Assembly (NCBI GenBank): GCA_001661515.1
Contig: LUVW01000009.1
Span: forward strand, 1 to 64,000
Length of the DNA: 64,000 bases
Origin: Capniomyces stellatus
Lineage: Eukaryota > Kickxellomycota > Harpellomycetes > Harpellales > Legeriomycetaceae
Direction of reading: 5' to 3'
The position numbers and the translations under genes were made by a program. Position 1 is the first letter of the stretch, and each line of letters starts with the position of its first letter. Positions 44,436-56,310 of the stretch are shown here, one piece after another. The notes under the pieces were generated by a model that saw only the letters and a program-made list of their open reading frames with translations, was not told the DNA's origin and searched no databases.

Positions 44436-45491
44436 CTATCTCAGAGCCTGTTTAACCAACTCTTTCTGTTCAGAGGTCAGACTGTAAGGGAACTTTACTT
44501 TGTAGGTAATAACCAGATCACCCTTCTTTCCTGGGAATTTGGATATTGGCATTCCCTCATTCATAATTCGGCTTTCTTGGCCCGGGTTTATTACATTCGA
44601 CCGGGTTTCTACGTTGATGTTTCTGCCGTCCAGCGCTGTCACTGTCTTTCGGAACCCACATAGCGCCTCTTCCAGCGTAAGCTCCATGGTTATATGCAAA
44701 TCATCGCCAACGCGCTTCATGGTCGAGTTTGGCTTTTCCTCGATTACAAACACAATGTCCTGCGCCCCGTTTCCTAAATCATCGCCTTCTCCCGAAAAGC
44801 GGATTTTGGTCCCTGCCTTCCACCCAGGCTTAACCGTGACTTGAAGGATCTTCTCTGACATATTTATGTTGCCTGTGGCGTCCAAAACTTTCCGTGTCAC
44901 TTTAAGCTTTTTGGTGCACCCAGTGTATAACTCCTCTAAAGTACATTGCAGCTTTCTTGTTACGTCGACGCTGGCTTGTGGTTCTGCTCTGCGGTGCCTA
45001 TGCCCCCCATACCCGTCAAATCCATTGCTTGCTCCCGCGCCCTGTCCACCTCTGGCGTGGCGCATGTTGGCTCCGCCCATACCTGCTCCTCCTAGACCAG
45101 AGAAAAGCTGTGCAAAAATATCCTCTGGGTTTGAGGGTGTAAACCCTGAAAAGCCCCCAGGCCCCCCACCACTTGAGGAAAATGAGAACGAAGCTCCCGG
45201 TGGGAACCCTGATCCCCCAAAGCCTGAGTGCATCCCTGAACCGCCTTGCTGGCCCATTCCGTTCTTCAATGCCTCCTCGCCATACTGATCATAGATTGTT
45301 CGTTTTTGTTTATCAGACAGCACCTCAAAAGCCTCGGAAATATCTTTGAATTTTCTCTCTGCCTCCTCCTTATCATCTCCTTTATGTCTGTCCGGATGCC
45401 ATTTCAAGGCCATTTTTTTATATGCTTTCTTTAATTCATCCTCGCTGGCGCTTTTTGCTACCCCCAAAATAGAATAGTAGTCCTTGCCCAT
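44436..45491 (-). CDS. SIS1: class II Hsp40 co-chaperone (Sis1/DNAJB type)
   Basis: J-domain protein that stimulates Hsp70 and delivers clients, acting in the cytosol and nucleus. Intronless, 351 aa, matching Sis1 (352) and DNAJB1 (340). The J domain is residues 4-70 with HPD in [15 protein letters not shown]-rich linker (about 75-165) includes [15 protein letters not shown]. Two beta-sandwich client domains follow ([40 protein letters not shown]), then a dimerisation tail ([18 protein letters not shown]). It lacks the CxxCxGxG zinc repeats, which excludes class I. No introns here, unlike most neighbours. Confidence 0.95.
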   Translation of the reverse strand: MGKDYYSILGVAKSASEDELKKAYKKMALKWHPDRHKGDDKEEAERKFKDISEAFEVLSDKQKRTIYDQYGEEALKNGMGQQGGSGMHSGFGGSGFPPGASFSFSSSGGGPGGFSGFTPSNPEDIFAQLFSGLGGAGMGGANMRHARGGQGAGASNGFDGYGGHRHRRAEPQASVDVTRKLQCTLEELYTGCTKKLKVTRKVLDATGNINMSEKILQVTVKPGWKAGTKIRFSGEGDDLGNGAQDIVFVIEEKPNSTMKRVGDDLHITMELTLEEALCGFRKTVTALDGRNINVETRSNVINPGQESRIMNEGMPISKFPGKKGDLVITYKVKFPYSLTSEQKELVKQALR

Positions 45492-48400
45492 TTTGCTATA
45501 TTTTCTTTTCTTCGAGTTAATTTTTAAAAATAATAAACTGCTTGTTTTGCCTTCTTGGTGTTAATTAAAATAGTAGTAATAAAGTGCTGATGGTAATAAC
45601 AATCAACTAGACCAGTATTTAGCTACTTGAAGAATAGATGGTGTCAATAATAAGAATTCTACGATTTAGATTTAGATTTGTCCTTTTTTTGAAAACGAAT
45701 TTATCAGGTATATTATTTAACGCTTGACAATGTACGATTTGGGCTGAAATGGTTTTTTTAAAGTCAATTCATGCCGTACTTTCTATTTTAATTTTTGCTT
45801 CCCTTAAATTTTGATGCAAATAAAATCGAGTCTTAATCTCTGAAATTATATTGGCCTTGTTTTGTTGCAAGAAAATGATAGATGGGATAACTCTTGGTGT
45901 TATATTGGATCTTTAAAGAATAAAAATATGCGCCTATCCAGTTATATTGTCACGTTACGATTCTGTTTAAAGCTATGTTTTTCCCTCTTTTATTCCCCTT
46001 GAGCTCCAGTTGATTTATACACCATACACCAGTCTATACAGCATTTCTTGTTCCTAGCACTGCTAAACAGTACCAAACGTTTGTATATATATATTATTGA
46101 CCAACTGACCAACTGAGGAGAATTGATAAGCTACTCTACCTATGTCGGTAATAGCGCTATCTATGACTTTATGTGAGCAACACTGCTAACACAACAACTG
46201 AAATCTAAACATGTTTATTGCAGGTCATATCCATGCTCCAGTTGTGTTCTCGAACATTACGTCAAGTCCATCCCAGTATGAAATTTTTTTGTCTGTTAGC
46301 CAATGGCTTTTTTTACGACCGATATGCATATATCATTGATACACGCTCCTATATTGCTCTCTTTTTATGAGCAGTGTAAATAGCTGTGTCTTATTGATCG
46401 AACACAAGGGACTTGGTGTGTTCCTGCATACAGATTTTGTTCAATTTCTACGCAAGTTCCCACCCTCATCAATTTTAAGCTTGTACTTTCTTTTAATTAA
46501 GCTCGCTTCAAAATGCATTTTGTTTTTTGTTTTTATTTTCTATGGTCAAGATTCTATCTGGCTCTCTCTTTTTGGACTTTTGAGTTATCGATCCAACCAT
46601 TGGCTAAAAAGGTTAAAAAATATAAACAAAATTAATAGATTTTTGGTGGAACATTCTAGAACTCTATAGAATTAGCCCGATAATTCACCACAACTGGACA
46701 ATTCTCAGAAATGTGCTTGATTCTCTGTGGGGTTTCTTTTTTCACTGGAGCTGAAAAGTGTTGGCCTTGTTGATTTTAGCAATACAGAATTGTCTGTCCG
46801 AATTAAAACCCACCACCTTACTGTACAATAAAGGTAACTTGACTACTTTTAGGCCTTGGTCTATTCTAGTTTGGCCTCCGATTGTTGTCGAATTTAACTA
46901 TAATTTGGCTTTATCGGAACTTATATCCATCACTTGGGAAGAACCAATGCTGTTCTATTTGTGGTTTCGGGTTAAATGTGCGACAAACCCTAACATTGCT
47001 TGTAGATTCGTGTCACACACGCTGGATACTTGTTTGCTGAATGGGCGTGTGTTGGATGCGTGCGTGTTGAATGTATATATGTTGGGTGTGCTTACGTGGC
47101 TAGACTCTGCTTTTGATAGTAAATATTATACCTCTACCTCTACCTATTAGCACGACATGTCCCAAATAAGCAGAAACATCTTCACCGCACTATGTGTTGG
47201 TTTTTCTTTTTGTCATTGGAACAAGCTAAATAATGTTCGATTTTTCATGTTTTAACCTTTTATTATTATTGAATTTCAAGTTTTAGTTGTACTAGTTGTT
47301 CAAACACGTTTCTTCATTCTTTTTCTTCGTCCCTTCTTTTGGCTTTTATTATTAGGTTGGTATGACTACTAAAACATGTCAGCGTGGAAAATCTAATTTA
47401 AAGCCTCAAACCTTAATCACTTGAGAACAAACTCGTTTGCCTAAATCAACCTTCTTCTTATAGCCCAAAGTATACCAATGTCTCGAATAATTAGCTAGTT
47501 CCTGAAAACAACTACATTTGGATGGTATTTTCCTTTGAATCAGCTACCATTAAGCAACAGTGTTCATTTCATTGAGCGGCTTTTAAATTTCTGTGGATAG
47601 AGTGCCACTAAATGCGCGTGAGATATAACAATAAGAGAATCACCTTTCTTGCTATTCAAGCCTACACACAATCAATAGGCCACGGAGTTATTGGTCATAG
47701 ATAATTAATAGCATTCAAAGTAACAAAGCATGCCCGGTCAACTTGATTGAGCATATTGATATATCAAAACGGCTATATAGAAAAAAGTTTGTATAATTTA
47801 TCTTTTTACTCCTGTAAAAATACAATTAAAAAAACAAGAAAGAAACACGCCACGCCGCGCCATTTTTCAACCCAAAAAAAACAATACTTTTCAACCTCAG
47901 CCAAGATATATTGTTAATCTAAAGTATATTGGTGAATTCGGACTACAAAAACTTTCAAGAGAAACAAACAACAACCAGAATGAGTCTAGCTTTTAACAAA
48001 TTGAGCAAGCGGCTCAACGTCAAGAGATTATCACAACAATGGAAGCATTATTAAAATTTGTCATTTTGTTTCAACTTGCATGTACTATTTAAACTCAGAT
48101 TAATGAAAAAAAAAACAATAGTCAATAAAACTCGTCCAAGTGCATTGTGTACAACAATTGCCGATTCGGTATTTTGATCAAAGCTGTTACATTTAAAATT
48201 CCACACTAATATTGCAAACTCTTATTTAGAGAAATAGTCAAGTTGAAAACGACTTTGAAATAAAAGGCTAGCCAAAATAGTATGAGACCAAGCTTTAGAG
48301 CGATGGAAAAAAAAAGCAGAAATGGCCCAACGTGCTATTTTTTCTTTACGCTTTGGTTGATATTAAAAAGTAAAAGAGTAATGATACACTATAGTCGCAA

Positions 48401-48650
48401 AGAACTAATAAAGTATATTTTTTATTTCAAAGCAGTAGTAGTACGTAGATAACTACACTTTTATCAAAAAGCCTACCTGCCCATTTTACCCCTCTCCCCA
48501 ATCATATAAATACGTGCAGAACAGAACAGTTTTTTCAAAGGTCATTACACAAATAAAATTTAAATTGATAATCAGCACTATTGCCTTCTTTAGTTGTAAA
48601 TTTACATTCGGTTAAAATAAAGTTTAAATAGTTTAGCAGCAAAGTTAATA
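45492..48650. other. 3.2-kb divergent intergenic, no recognised gene
   Basis: Frames at 46367-46669 and 46758-47150 (+) show no domain or splice pattern. A 24-codon ORF at 47980-48054 follows a CA-rich leader but is too short to call. The CAP promoter is at the right end. Confidence 0.5.
48505..48512 (+). promoter_or_regulatory. TATA-like box of the CAP gene
   Basis: TATAAATA lies 139 bp before the start codon, preceded by a pyrimidine-rich stretch (CCCCTCTCCCC). The spacing allows a leader of about 110 nt. Confidence 0.4.
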
Positions 48651-49607
48651 ATGAAAAAAGGAAGCAAGATATTCACAGCCTGTATAATGGCCCTTGTGCT
48701 TGCCATGTCAAGTGTCAATTCTCAAATCGCTGATGGCGAAAATGCAGGGCCAAGTGATCTTTATACTAATGAGGACTCGACGAGTGCCAATGTGGAGTTA
48801 GTAGAGGATGTAGGTGGTGGTTTGTTAATAGACCCAACTCTCATCATGGCTACACCCAGCGAATCATTACTTACCGCAATATTGATGACCCAAACAGCAG
48901 TGCTGCCCATCCCCACTATCGAAGATGGTGTACAGGTATTTGGCGTTATTGTAACAACAAGACCAAAAAAAACCATTACTAAAACGGTAACAGTGACAAC
49001 CAATAGAAATAGCGCTTCTGCCGTGACTACACAGTCATCTTCAACAACCAGACCATCATCATCTTCAACAACCAGACCATCATCATCTTCAACAACCAGA
49101 CCATCATCATCTTCAACAACCAGACCATCATCATCTTCAACAACCAGACCAGCGTCATCATCGTCATCATCAAAATCAAGTAGTGTATCAACAACACCAA
49201 GGCCGTCAACTTCTACTACCACAAGCAGCGCCACGTCGTCAGCCCCTACACCTAGTGACAGGATGTTGAATGGAGTTAATAATCTCAGAATTGCCCAGGG
49301 ACTCATGCCATTGGTACTTGACAGTCGCAATATGGATGCAGCATTGGTTCAGTCAACTTACCAACAGTCGATTAATACAATGACCCATTCAAACGCTAAT
49401 TTTGCTGGGCTATTGGAAAGACTTGCATACAGCAACGTTGTCTGCTTTAGATGCGGAGAAAATGTGGCTTATGGGTACACAGATGTAGACTCTGTACTTC
49501 AAGGTTGGAAAGCGTCTCCAGGACATTTAGCTAATATGTTGGGTAACTTTACCAAACTAGGCTACGCAAGAGTCGGCGATTACTGGACCCAGATATTTAG
49601 TCTGTAA
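48651..49607 (+). CDS. secreted CAP/SCP (PR-1-like) domain protein
   Basis: 318 aa, no intron. Signal peptide about residues 1-24 (FTACIMALVLAMSSVNS). Residues about 25-115 are unique. A Ser/Thr/Arg/Pro linker follows (about 125-200) with five 8-residue STTRPSSS units, probably O-glycosylated. The CAP domain is about 203-318 with LNGVNNLRIAQGLMPLVLDS, the His in THSNAN, GENVAYGY, a second His in SPGHLANMLG, and the ending GDYWTQIFSL. Family members bind sterols or lipids (yeast Pry proteins) or act at host interfaces; the specific role here is unknown. Two extra Cys lie in VVCFRCGEN. Confidence 0.92.
   Translation: MKKGSKIFTACIMALVLAMSSVNSQIADGENAGPSDLYTNEDSTSANVELVEDVGGGLLIDPTLIMATPSESLLTAILMTQTAVLPIPTIEDGVQVFGVIVTTRPKKTITKTVTVTTNRNSASAVTTQSSSTTRPSSSSTTRPSSSSTTRPSSSSTTRPSSSSTTRPASSSSSSKSSSVSTTPRPSTSTTTSSATSSAPTPSDRMLNGVNNLRIAQGLMPLVLDSRNMDAALVQSTYQQSINTMTHSNANFAGLLERLAYSNVVCFRCGENVAYGYTDVDSVLQGWKASPGHLANMLGNFTKLGYARVGDYWTQIFSL
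49037..49156 (+). repeat. 24-bp coding repeat, five units
   Basis: In-frame TCTTCAACAACCAGACCATC-type units encode STTRPSSS. The array is near-perfect at DNA level, so the copy number probably varies between strains. Confidence 0.85.
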
Positions 49608-49869
49608 ACACTATCTCTGTAAACAATTGCAAAGCAAGCTTGTTGTGAGTGTTAACTGAAGTAATTTGACACCAACCAACAGATATCCACAGTAACTTCA
49701 ATAACAGAAAATCCAAGCATGTAGCCATTTATATGGCTGAATTTATTTTCGCGCATTTTAAACTCCATCTTATCTTTTACTTTTATACTGTATAATTTTC
49801 GACTTGTTTCAATAGAAATATTGAAAATAAAAACCAAGCAAAAAAAAAAAAATCAACAAGTGCGTAATG

Positions 49870-51887
49870 TTATCCATCTAAAATTCTTGACACCTGATCT
49901 TCCAGATCTATCAGACCTTTAAATTGCAATGCCAGCGGACTGAGGGCCAAACTTAGGCTTGTGTTGACATCAGGTATAGCACTATCACAAAGCGAACCTA
50001 CCGCCTGGTGGATGTATCCAAGAAGTCGCTTTTCAATGCTATCTGGCGCCTCGAGCGCGCTGTTGTATATTTGAGTAAATAACGGCAATAGCCTTGAAAA
50101 GTGGGAATTATAGCTCAAAGTACTGGAAACTATAAAAGTCATGAGTCGACAAAGCAGCTGGATAACTTCAGCCATTGCTACGTTTTTCTTTAATTCTTCA
50201 ACCACTTCGCTACCAAAGATACTGAAAAAAACCGAAACCAACTCCACCAAATCCTCTATTAGTGGTCCTGACTGTTCAAGTATGGAGCTCACTATTTCTT
50301 GAAGCCTTTCAAACCCTAACCCACCATCTCCGTCAGCACCGCGATCGCAAGAATCGATTTCTTCGTCTCCAAATAGCAAGCCCAGCTCTTGAGCATTCCT
50401 CAATGACGCGTTTAAAAACTCTGCTGAAGTGGCTAGCGCGTATTTATCGTCAATTACATCTGGGCTGTCTAACATGTCTTTGGTATATTTGGCTATCAGC
50501 GAGTCAGTCCTAACATCCACTTCAACAACAGCTAGTTTCAGGCATACTTCAAAATATATAAAATCGTTTTTCCTTGATTGATTTAAACTGAATATATACT
50601 CGGGCCAGCAATTAATCAAAGACGTTGCCAGCTTTAAGCAGAACAACATGCATCCTGGTCCATCTAATTGGTTGATATAAATTACACACCATTGGTTACG
50701 AATTGACCCGAAAAGCATGAAAAAAAAATATACATATACATATATCAACGCATTTCTTGATGAAGATGTTTAATCACCTGCTTTCTGCTGAATCATTGGC
50801 ATACACAATTGCGCCAACTTGTTGATGGATTTCTCGACTGCAGCTTTGTTGTTTTCGATCATGGCTCTAGAACCCCAAGTAGGCCAGCCCCCAATAATAT
50901 TTGAAAGAAGCTCCACCAAATATAACTGTGTTCCTTTACTAGCAAAGCACAAAAATTCGCTTGTTTGGAGCAATAATTCCGAGTGGAACGCTGCAGCAGC
51001 AACGTTTCTATCTCTAAAACCTTGACCTTTTTGGACATTTAGTTGCTCTTTATGAGTCGCCGCATCTTTCCCTGATCCTTTAGAAAACTGCCACCCGTGG
51101 TTTAGTAAGCCACACAAGGAATTGAGAAATTGAATTTTCAATTCGTCTATAGTCAATCAAGGTTATGTGTAGATTATAGCTTGCTTTTACGGAAAGATAA
51201 GCGTGGCCGCAGTATTTATTACGAGCTATGCTGACAGCGGGTATAAATAGATTAATAAATAAATGAGTAAATAAAATAGTACTGTACCATTTTGAATATT
51301 GCCAACTGTCCTAAATGCATCCTGAATCCAAGTTCGATCCTCAATATCTAATACATGAAGATCTTTGACCATCAAAAGAGCACATATATTCTGAACAATA
51401 AGACTCGTAAATTCGTACGATCTACAGGCGTTTAAATCAAACAGTGAGTATTAATTATTACTTTCAAAATAAATGGATTTTAAAACTATAAAGTATATAA
51501 ATTCTTTGGAAAAGATTCTACTCACCCCAGTGCACCTGCTCTGCATAGTGCCGGAATTAGACTTGCTAGCTTTTTTTCAGAGCTAAAATCGCCTCTGCAA
51601 GCAAAGGTCGCGATTATGTAAGCCGAAAGTTGGATATATTGGCTTGAGCGATCTTCGTCCCTAGTTTTATTCTCAGTTATTTCCTTTATCCCCGAGTTAA
51701 GCAATCTTTTAACAAATCGCCATTCCAGTCTATTGAACACGTATTTGTATGAACCAATATCCTCTGTTTCGTTTCCTAGTACATACGGAAGCACCATCAA
51801 TCCAGATATTTTTTCATCGTCTGTAGTTTTACGTCCCAACAACTTTACACACTTTACAAGCTCTATGCTTGGCACAAACTCATCCAT
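49870..51887 (-). CDS. neurochondrin-like armadillo-repeat protein
   Basis: Four exons in phase: 51887-51526, 51421-51288, 51146-50778 and 50654-49870, giving 549 aa. It is all-helical with no catalytic motif. The N-terminus (VKCVKLLGRKTTDDEKISGL, MVLPYVLGNETEDIG, WRFVKRLLNSG) resembles the opening of neurochondrin family proteins, where D/E-EK-x-AGLL and FL-x-RLL recur, as does QLSAYIIATFACRGDF. Neurochondrin is a cytosolic regulator in animals; fungal members are little studied. Family assignment is by pattern only; another HEAT/ARM protein is possible. The start ATG at 51887 has no in-frame extension with introns that I can see. Confidence 0.6.
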
Positions 51888-52770
51888 TACAGCCTCTCGA
51901 ACTATGTTCAGTTTTAAATAAAAAGTATAGTGAAATTAAGGTTGCTATTTGCACAAATTGAAGATATAATTAGTATGAAGGCAATAGCAAGGTGAATACA
52001 AAAAGTATTATTATTATCTGTTTATAATTCCATTATTATTATTTTCGTTATTGAAATCGAAAAAAAGACAGTCAGCAAATCAATTAAATAAAAAAAAGTT
52101 CAAAAAAAACTTTAAACAAGTACAATTCGCGATACCAAATTAAAAATAAAAAAAAGCCAACAAAGGTAGCCGATTCGGGTTTTGTGTCAACTAAAAAAGG
52201 TACGACAGCACGGTCTTGAATTGCAAAATGCCTGATAAAGTAGCTACGTCTACGTTCTGGTTTTTAAAATGATTATAGATTTTTAAGCACTTGGGCCAAA
52301 GGAATGTTATTCTAAATTCACAGTGCTGGACAAAGCCGCAAAAAACTTGAATACTTAATGTCGCGTTTTTATTACATATATAAATCTGCAACAGCCTATT
52401 TATTATTTTTAGTGAATTTTGTTGAGCAACAAATATCTAAACTATAATAGAAACAACTATAATGTGCTTAAATGAGGAAATGAGGAAAATATTGAATGTT
52501 AATATTAACATAGCTACCTCCATACCTTAGCATAACCCTCGTTTCCTTCCTCATACGCATAGACCGTTTCACGCCAATCTTGCTGCAAACTTTAAAACGC
52601 ATAATAACTTAATATATATAAATAAATAAACTCACTACGTGTTTACTATGAATCGATTAAAGATCACAAGGGGCGAAATCCTCACAACTCATAAGCTCAC
52701 TCAGCAAGTGTTTCTATTATGTGGTTTTTGATACAAAATACTACACTAAATAAACTTAAAAAAAATAATT
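51888..52770. other. intergenic, no gene
   Basis: AT-rich DNA with A runs. The minus-strand frame at 52191-52391 is not supported. It ends at tRNA-Phe. Confidence 0.5.
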
Positions 52771-52843
52771 GGGGACTTAGCTCAGCTGGGAGAGCGTGCG
52801 ACTGAAGTTCGTACGGTCCCGAGTTCAATCCTCGGAGTCCCCA
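52771..52843 (+). tRNA. tRNA-Phe(GAA)
   Basis: 73 nt. The acceptor GGGGACT pairs with AGTCCCC, the anticodon loop is CTGAAGT and the T arm is CCGAG TTCAATC CTCGG. No intron. It lies 6 nt before tRNA-Leu. Confidence 0.94.
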
Positions 52844-52849
52844 TAGTTT

Positions 52850-52931
52850 GGTATCATGGCCGAGCGGTCTAAGGCGCCGCACTCAAGTTGCGGTCTCGAA
52901 AGAGGCGTGGGTTCGAATCCCACTGATACCA
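52850..52931 (+). tRNA. tRNA-Leu(CAA)
   Basis: 82 nt. The acceptor GGTATCA pairs with TGATACC, the anticodon loop is CTCAAGT, and there is a long variable arm (TCTCGAAAGAGGC). No intron. It is followed by a T run for termination. Confidence 0.94.
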
Positions 52932-53174
52932 TTTTTTTTTATATATCGGTTGGTGGCGATGTCGATGTTTTTAATTCACAAGATATGCACGATTTTTTGC
53001 AGCAACGTAGGGGAGTCTTGGTAAGGCAATGGTTTATTTTTGGACCAAAGAGAACACAACGGAATAAAAGTAAAGAAGATTGTTGTGTTAGGAGTGAAAC
53101 AGATCTAAAAAAATACGTCGACCACAAAACTATCTCAAAGCACACAAACTAGGCTAGGATTTATAGCTTTGAAC

Positions 53175-54660
53175 TCAGCCGTTTGGTTTTTGGTGTTCTG
53201 GGACTTGCAGCTTGGATAGTGTTGGTAGTTCTGAGTCAAAGCATATGGGACTGGCAACTGTGTTCGTATCTCTCAAATCACGGATTAACCCTTCTTGGCA
53301 AACCGAAGCAGATAACACACCGCCCGAGTTAAATATCCTGCCAAACACCAGACCTCTGTTATTAACCTGTCTTGGGCACTCCATCTCGTATAAAAAGTAT
53401 CGGTCGATTCTAGAGTCGTTGTGGAACCATATAATGTGATCTAAACTAAAAAATCATTTCTAGCTTGTTCTTGGAGTCGTTGTAGCCAAAAAAAAAAAGT
53501 GGAAGGTTACTTGTCTGCAAGAATCTGAGGCCAGCTACGTATGCTAATAAGCACTGGTGCACTTGCAGAGCCAAATGATCGATATTTTCAATAATTCTGT
53601 ACCAAAATGTGTTGTATTGAATTCCAAATTCCGACTCTTCAAACTGCACTCCTTCGTTTTTCCTTGCCAGGTTGAAGCTCTCTTTAAAAAGTTTATAGTT
53701 TCCTCTTATTTTCTCGTTTATAGGAACTACTTGGTTGATTTCAACATCGACCCGTCCTACATTTGATATATGGGTAAAGTTTGTCTTGTTTTGGATCTGG
53801 TCTATACCAAATGTTTTTTTTCTTCAAAATTTTTTAGGGCGTAACTGTGGGAGTATATGTTCGGCATTTTATACTATTAATCACGCCAAATGGGCTGGTT
53901 TTAGCTCAAATAACTAACGATACAAACCCTTATAATGAAACTATAAAAATGACAAAAGCAACGATTGTATGGATATAGATTGCTGATGTCTAACCTGGTG
54001 GGTTTTTGTAATAAAAACTTGGGGATTTTAAAGTTAGCGGAAAGTGAAAAGATTATTCTTCCCTTTTGTTTTGCCAAAACTGTCTTTGAGGCAAACGAAG
54101 AGTCTAGCATACCAATTGTTAAAGTAATTGTATGTCATTGTGGCAGATTTGCTGATGTATTTTTAAATCCATATTTTTGTATGTATTTAAATAATCATGG
54201 AAATCCAAGAGATGTTTGTACAATTTATTTAGCAATGGCTACCTTGTCTGGTTCTTGCAACATGATAGTATATTGGATTTCCATTCCTTCCGGATAGTAA
54301 AAAGTAATAATGGTTAGACTAAATGTATCACAGTAGTTGTCAACGCCAATTGTCCAGTAATCTCTATTGTTTAGTAATTGGTGGTGTCTAGTAATTGATA
54401 GTGTCTAGTAGGTTGGATTTTGGTTGAAGTAAATATACGTTGTAATAGCAATACTCCGCATGAAAATGAAAATAAATAACGCATTACCAAAGACCCCTTT
54501 AAAGCCATTTGGGATTGATGTTTTTTCGGTGAATAAAATGTCCCCAGCGGACTCTACATTTAAGTTAAAGGGGACAGGTTTATATGTCTTACGATTGCTT
54601 CAAATACATGATCTGTGCCGTAGTTCTTAAAAGGCTGGTTCTGAAATTACAATATTGGGT
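53175..54660 (-). pseudogene. frameshifted acyl-CoA thioesterase paralogue
   Basis: Pieces follow the order of the intact thioesterase at 33.6-35.5 kb: SIPNGFKGVFG (about 54480-54520), FYYPEGMEIQYT (about 54270-54295), SSFASKTVLAKQKGRIIFSL (54030-54100), KMPNIYSHSYALKNF (about 53825-53870), LFFFGYNDSKNKLEM, SLDHIIWFH and RYFLYEMECP, ending HQKPNG without a PTS1. At least two one-base frameshifts fall at homopolymers (near 53817 and 53452), and splice signals upstream are poor. Divergence from the intact gene is large, so this is not a recent copy. Sequencing error at homopolymers could explain the two frameshifts, but not the missing SKL. Confidence 0.75.
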
Positions 54661-56310
54661 TGATGTATTAACGGTGAGATTGTGAACTATGAACGATGCG
54701 TTTAATTTTAAATTATTGAAGATAGTTTTTGATATGAGCGCTATGGTACAAGTTGAACAGTTTACTTTTTTTTTTCTAAAAAGGGTATACTAGCTAAAAA
54801 AAAAATTGTTTATGTTCTATAGAAAACGAACCAAACTCACAACATCGATATTTAAACATAAGCTCGGCCATATCTAATACGCATTTGGATTCGGTCGCAA
54901 AATGTTGGCATATATCGGTAAAATGATTTTTTGTTCAAGTAACACCACACTATTGTTGAACCTTAAAAATGCGCATTGTGCTATAAAACTTGTTAGATAT
55001 CCGTCTTATTCTCTTTTGGAACATCGGACAATCTGAACCATATTCAATCTTTTGATCGTATCGCATTGTTTTATCTGGTGGCTTTCAATTGATTAAAAGT
55101 ACCTACTGATATTTGAATGAGCACCTGTTGGCTTGGCGAATATAATAGAGCACCGTGCACATGAGCAATAAAGCAAACCTTATTTCAACAAAACAATTAA
55201 AACAAAACAAACCTTGCTCATAATTAATGGCTAAATATTGGTCTTGACTACTAGGCATTTTGTAAAAGCATCACCATGTTTAGCATTTAACTTTTTGTTC
55301 AGTCATACACAGCGTGTTTCTGTCTGCAGTACATTTGAATGCACGCTGTTCACCCAAGCCAGTTCTGCTTTGGTACCGGCGTTGGATTTAGCCTAACATT
55401 TTCCATAATGGTTTACTTTTTTGTCTCGCTTTTCTATTTCGCTATTTTTTTTTTATTGAAATACTATTTCGCTTTTTGTTTCTGTTTTGACCAGCCCGTC
55501 ATTAAAACCCGCAATCACAACTCAAAGTAGAATTTGCCGGCCAATTAACCCAATAAACCAAACGTAGCAGTACTCAATAATTGACTGATAAATTTTTAAA
55601 ATATAGTTTGCTAAGAGTTAGCTCCATAATTCTTAATATAACTTGGGATCTACTTTTGGTTTACATAAAGTAACACCACACTACTCTGTATCTATCACCC
55701 TATTATACGCCCAACCAGTCAAAATCAGATCAAAATTTGCACACTTTGTCCTGGATGTCTGCCAACAAGAATGCTGACGGTATCTGTGAAGAATAAATTG
55801 AAGTAATAAAAAACTGCTGCTATTACTAACAGACTTCTTCCTATAAATCCAAAGGAGTATTATTTCAAATTAAACGCAGACACTATTTTACTAGTAACTT
55901 TCATAAATTTTCACATTTATTAACGTTCATATTAATAAATTTCAATAAAAAAGAATAAAAAAGCTGCTACAAGAACATTAACCAAGATTTGCACCAATTC
56001 TATCCAATCCAACCTCATCCAACATATTATAATAATTCAATGTATTATAATTGGGTGTGATCTGCTTAACAAGTGCAACCAATGATAATAATTCCACAAT
56101 TATTTCATTATTGAGTTTAGTTTGCCTCAAGTCAAATAATATAGTTGGTCATTTAAACGCCAAGTAACAAACTCTTTTTTTATCTAAATTCAAATACTAG
56201 ATTGTTGTTCGATTGTAGGATTTTGTCAAAGACAACAACTAAATGAAAAGCAAGACAAGCACCAGACTGCAAAACGTTTAAACCATAACAAAGCAAAAAA
56301 ATAACACAAC
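54661..56310. other. intergenic, no gene supported
   Basis: A minus-strand ATG near 55258 starting MPSSQDQYLAINYEQ before a possible donor could be an early exon of the thioesterase relic, but this is too weak to call. Otherwise the DNA is AT-rich. Confidence 0.45.

Noticed and set aside
44866..45288. Plus-strand frame opposite the Hsp40 G/F linker
   Set aside because: It is a Pro-rich shadow of Gly-rich coding sequence.
47980..48054. 24-codon basic peptide ORF behind a CA-rich leader
   Set aside because: Too short and without homologue or splice evidence; it may be the edge of an unseen gene.
48761..49330. 189-codon antisense frame in the CAP gene
   Set aside because: It is an Asp/Val repeat made by the reverse of the Ser/Thr repeat.
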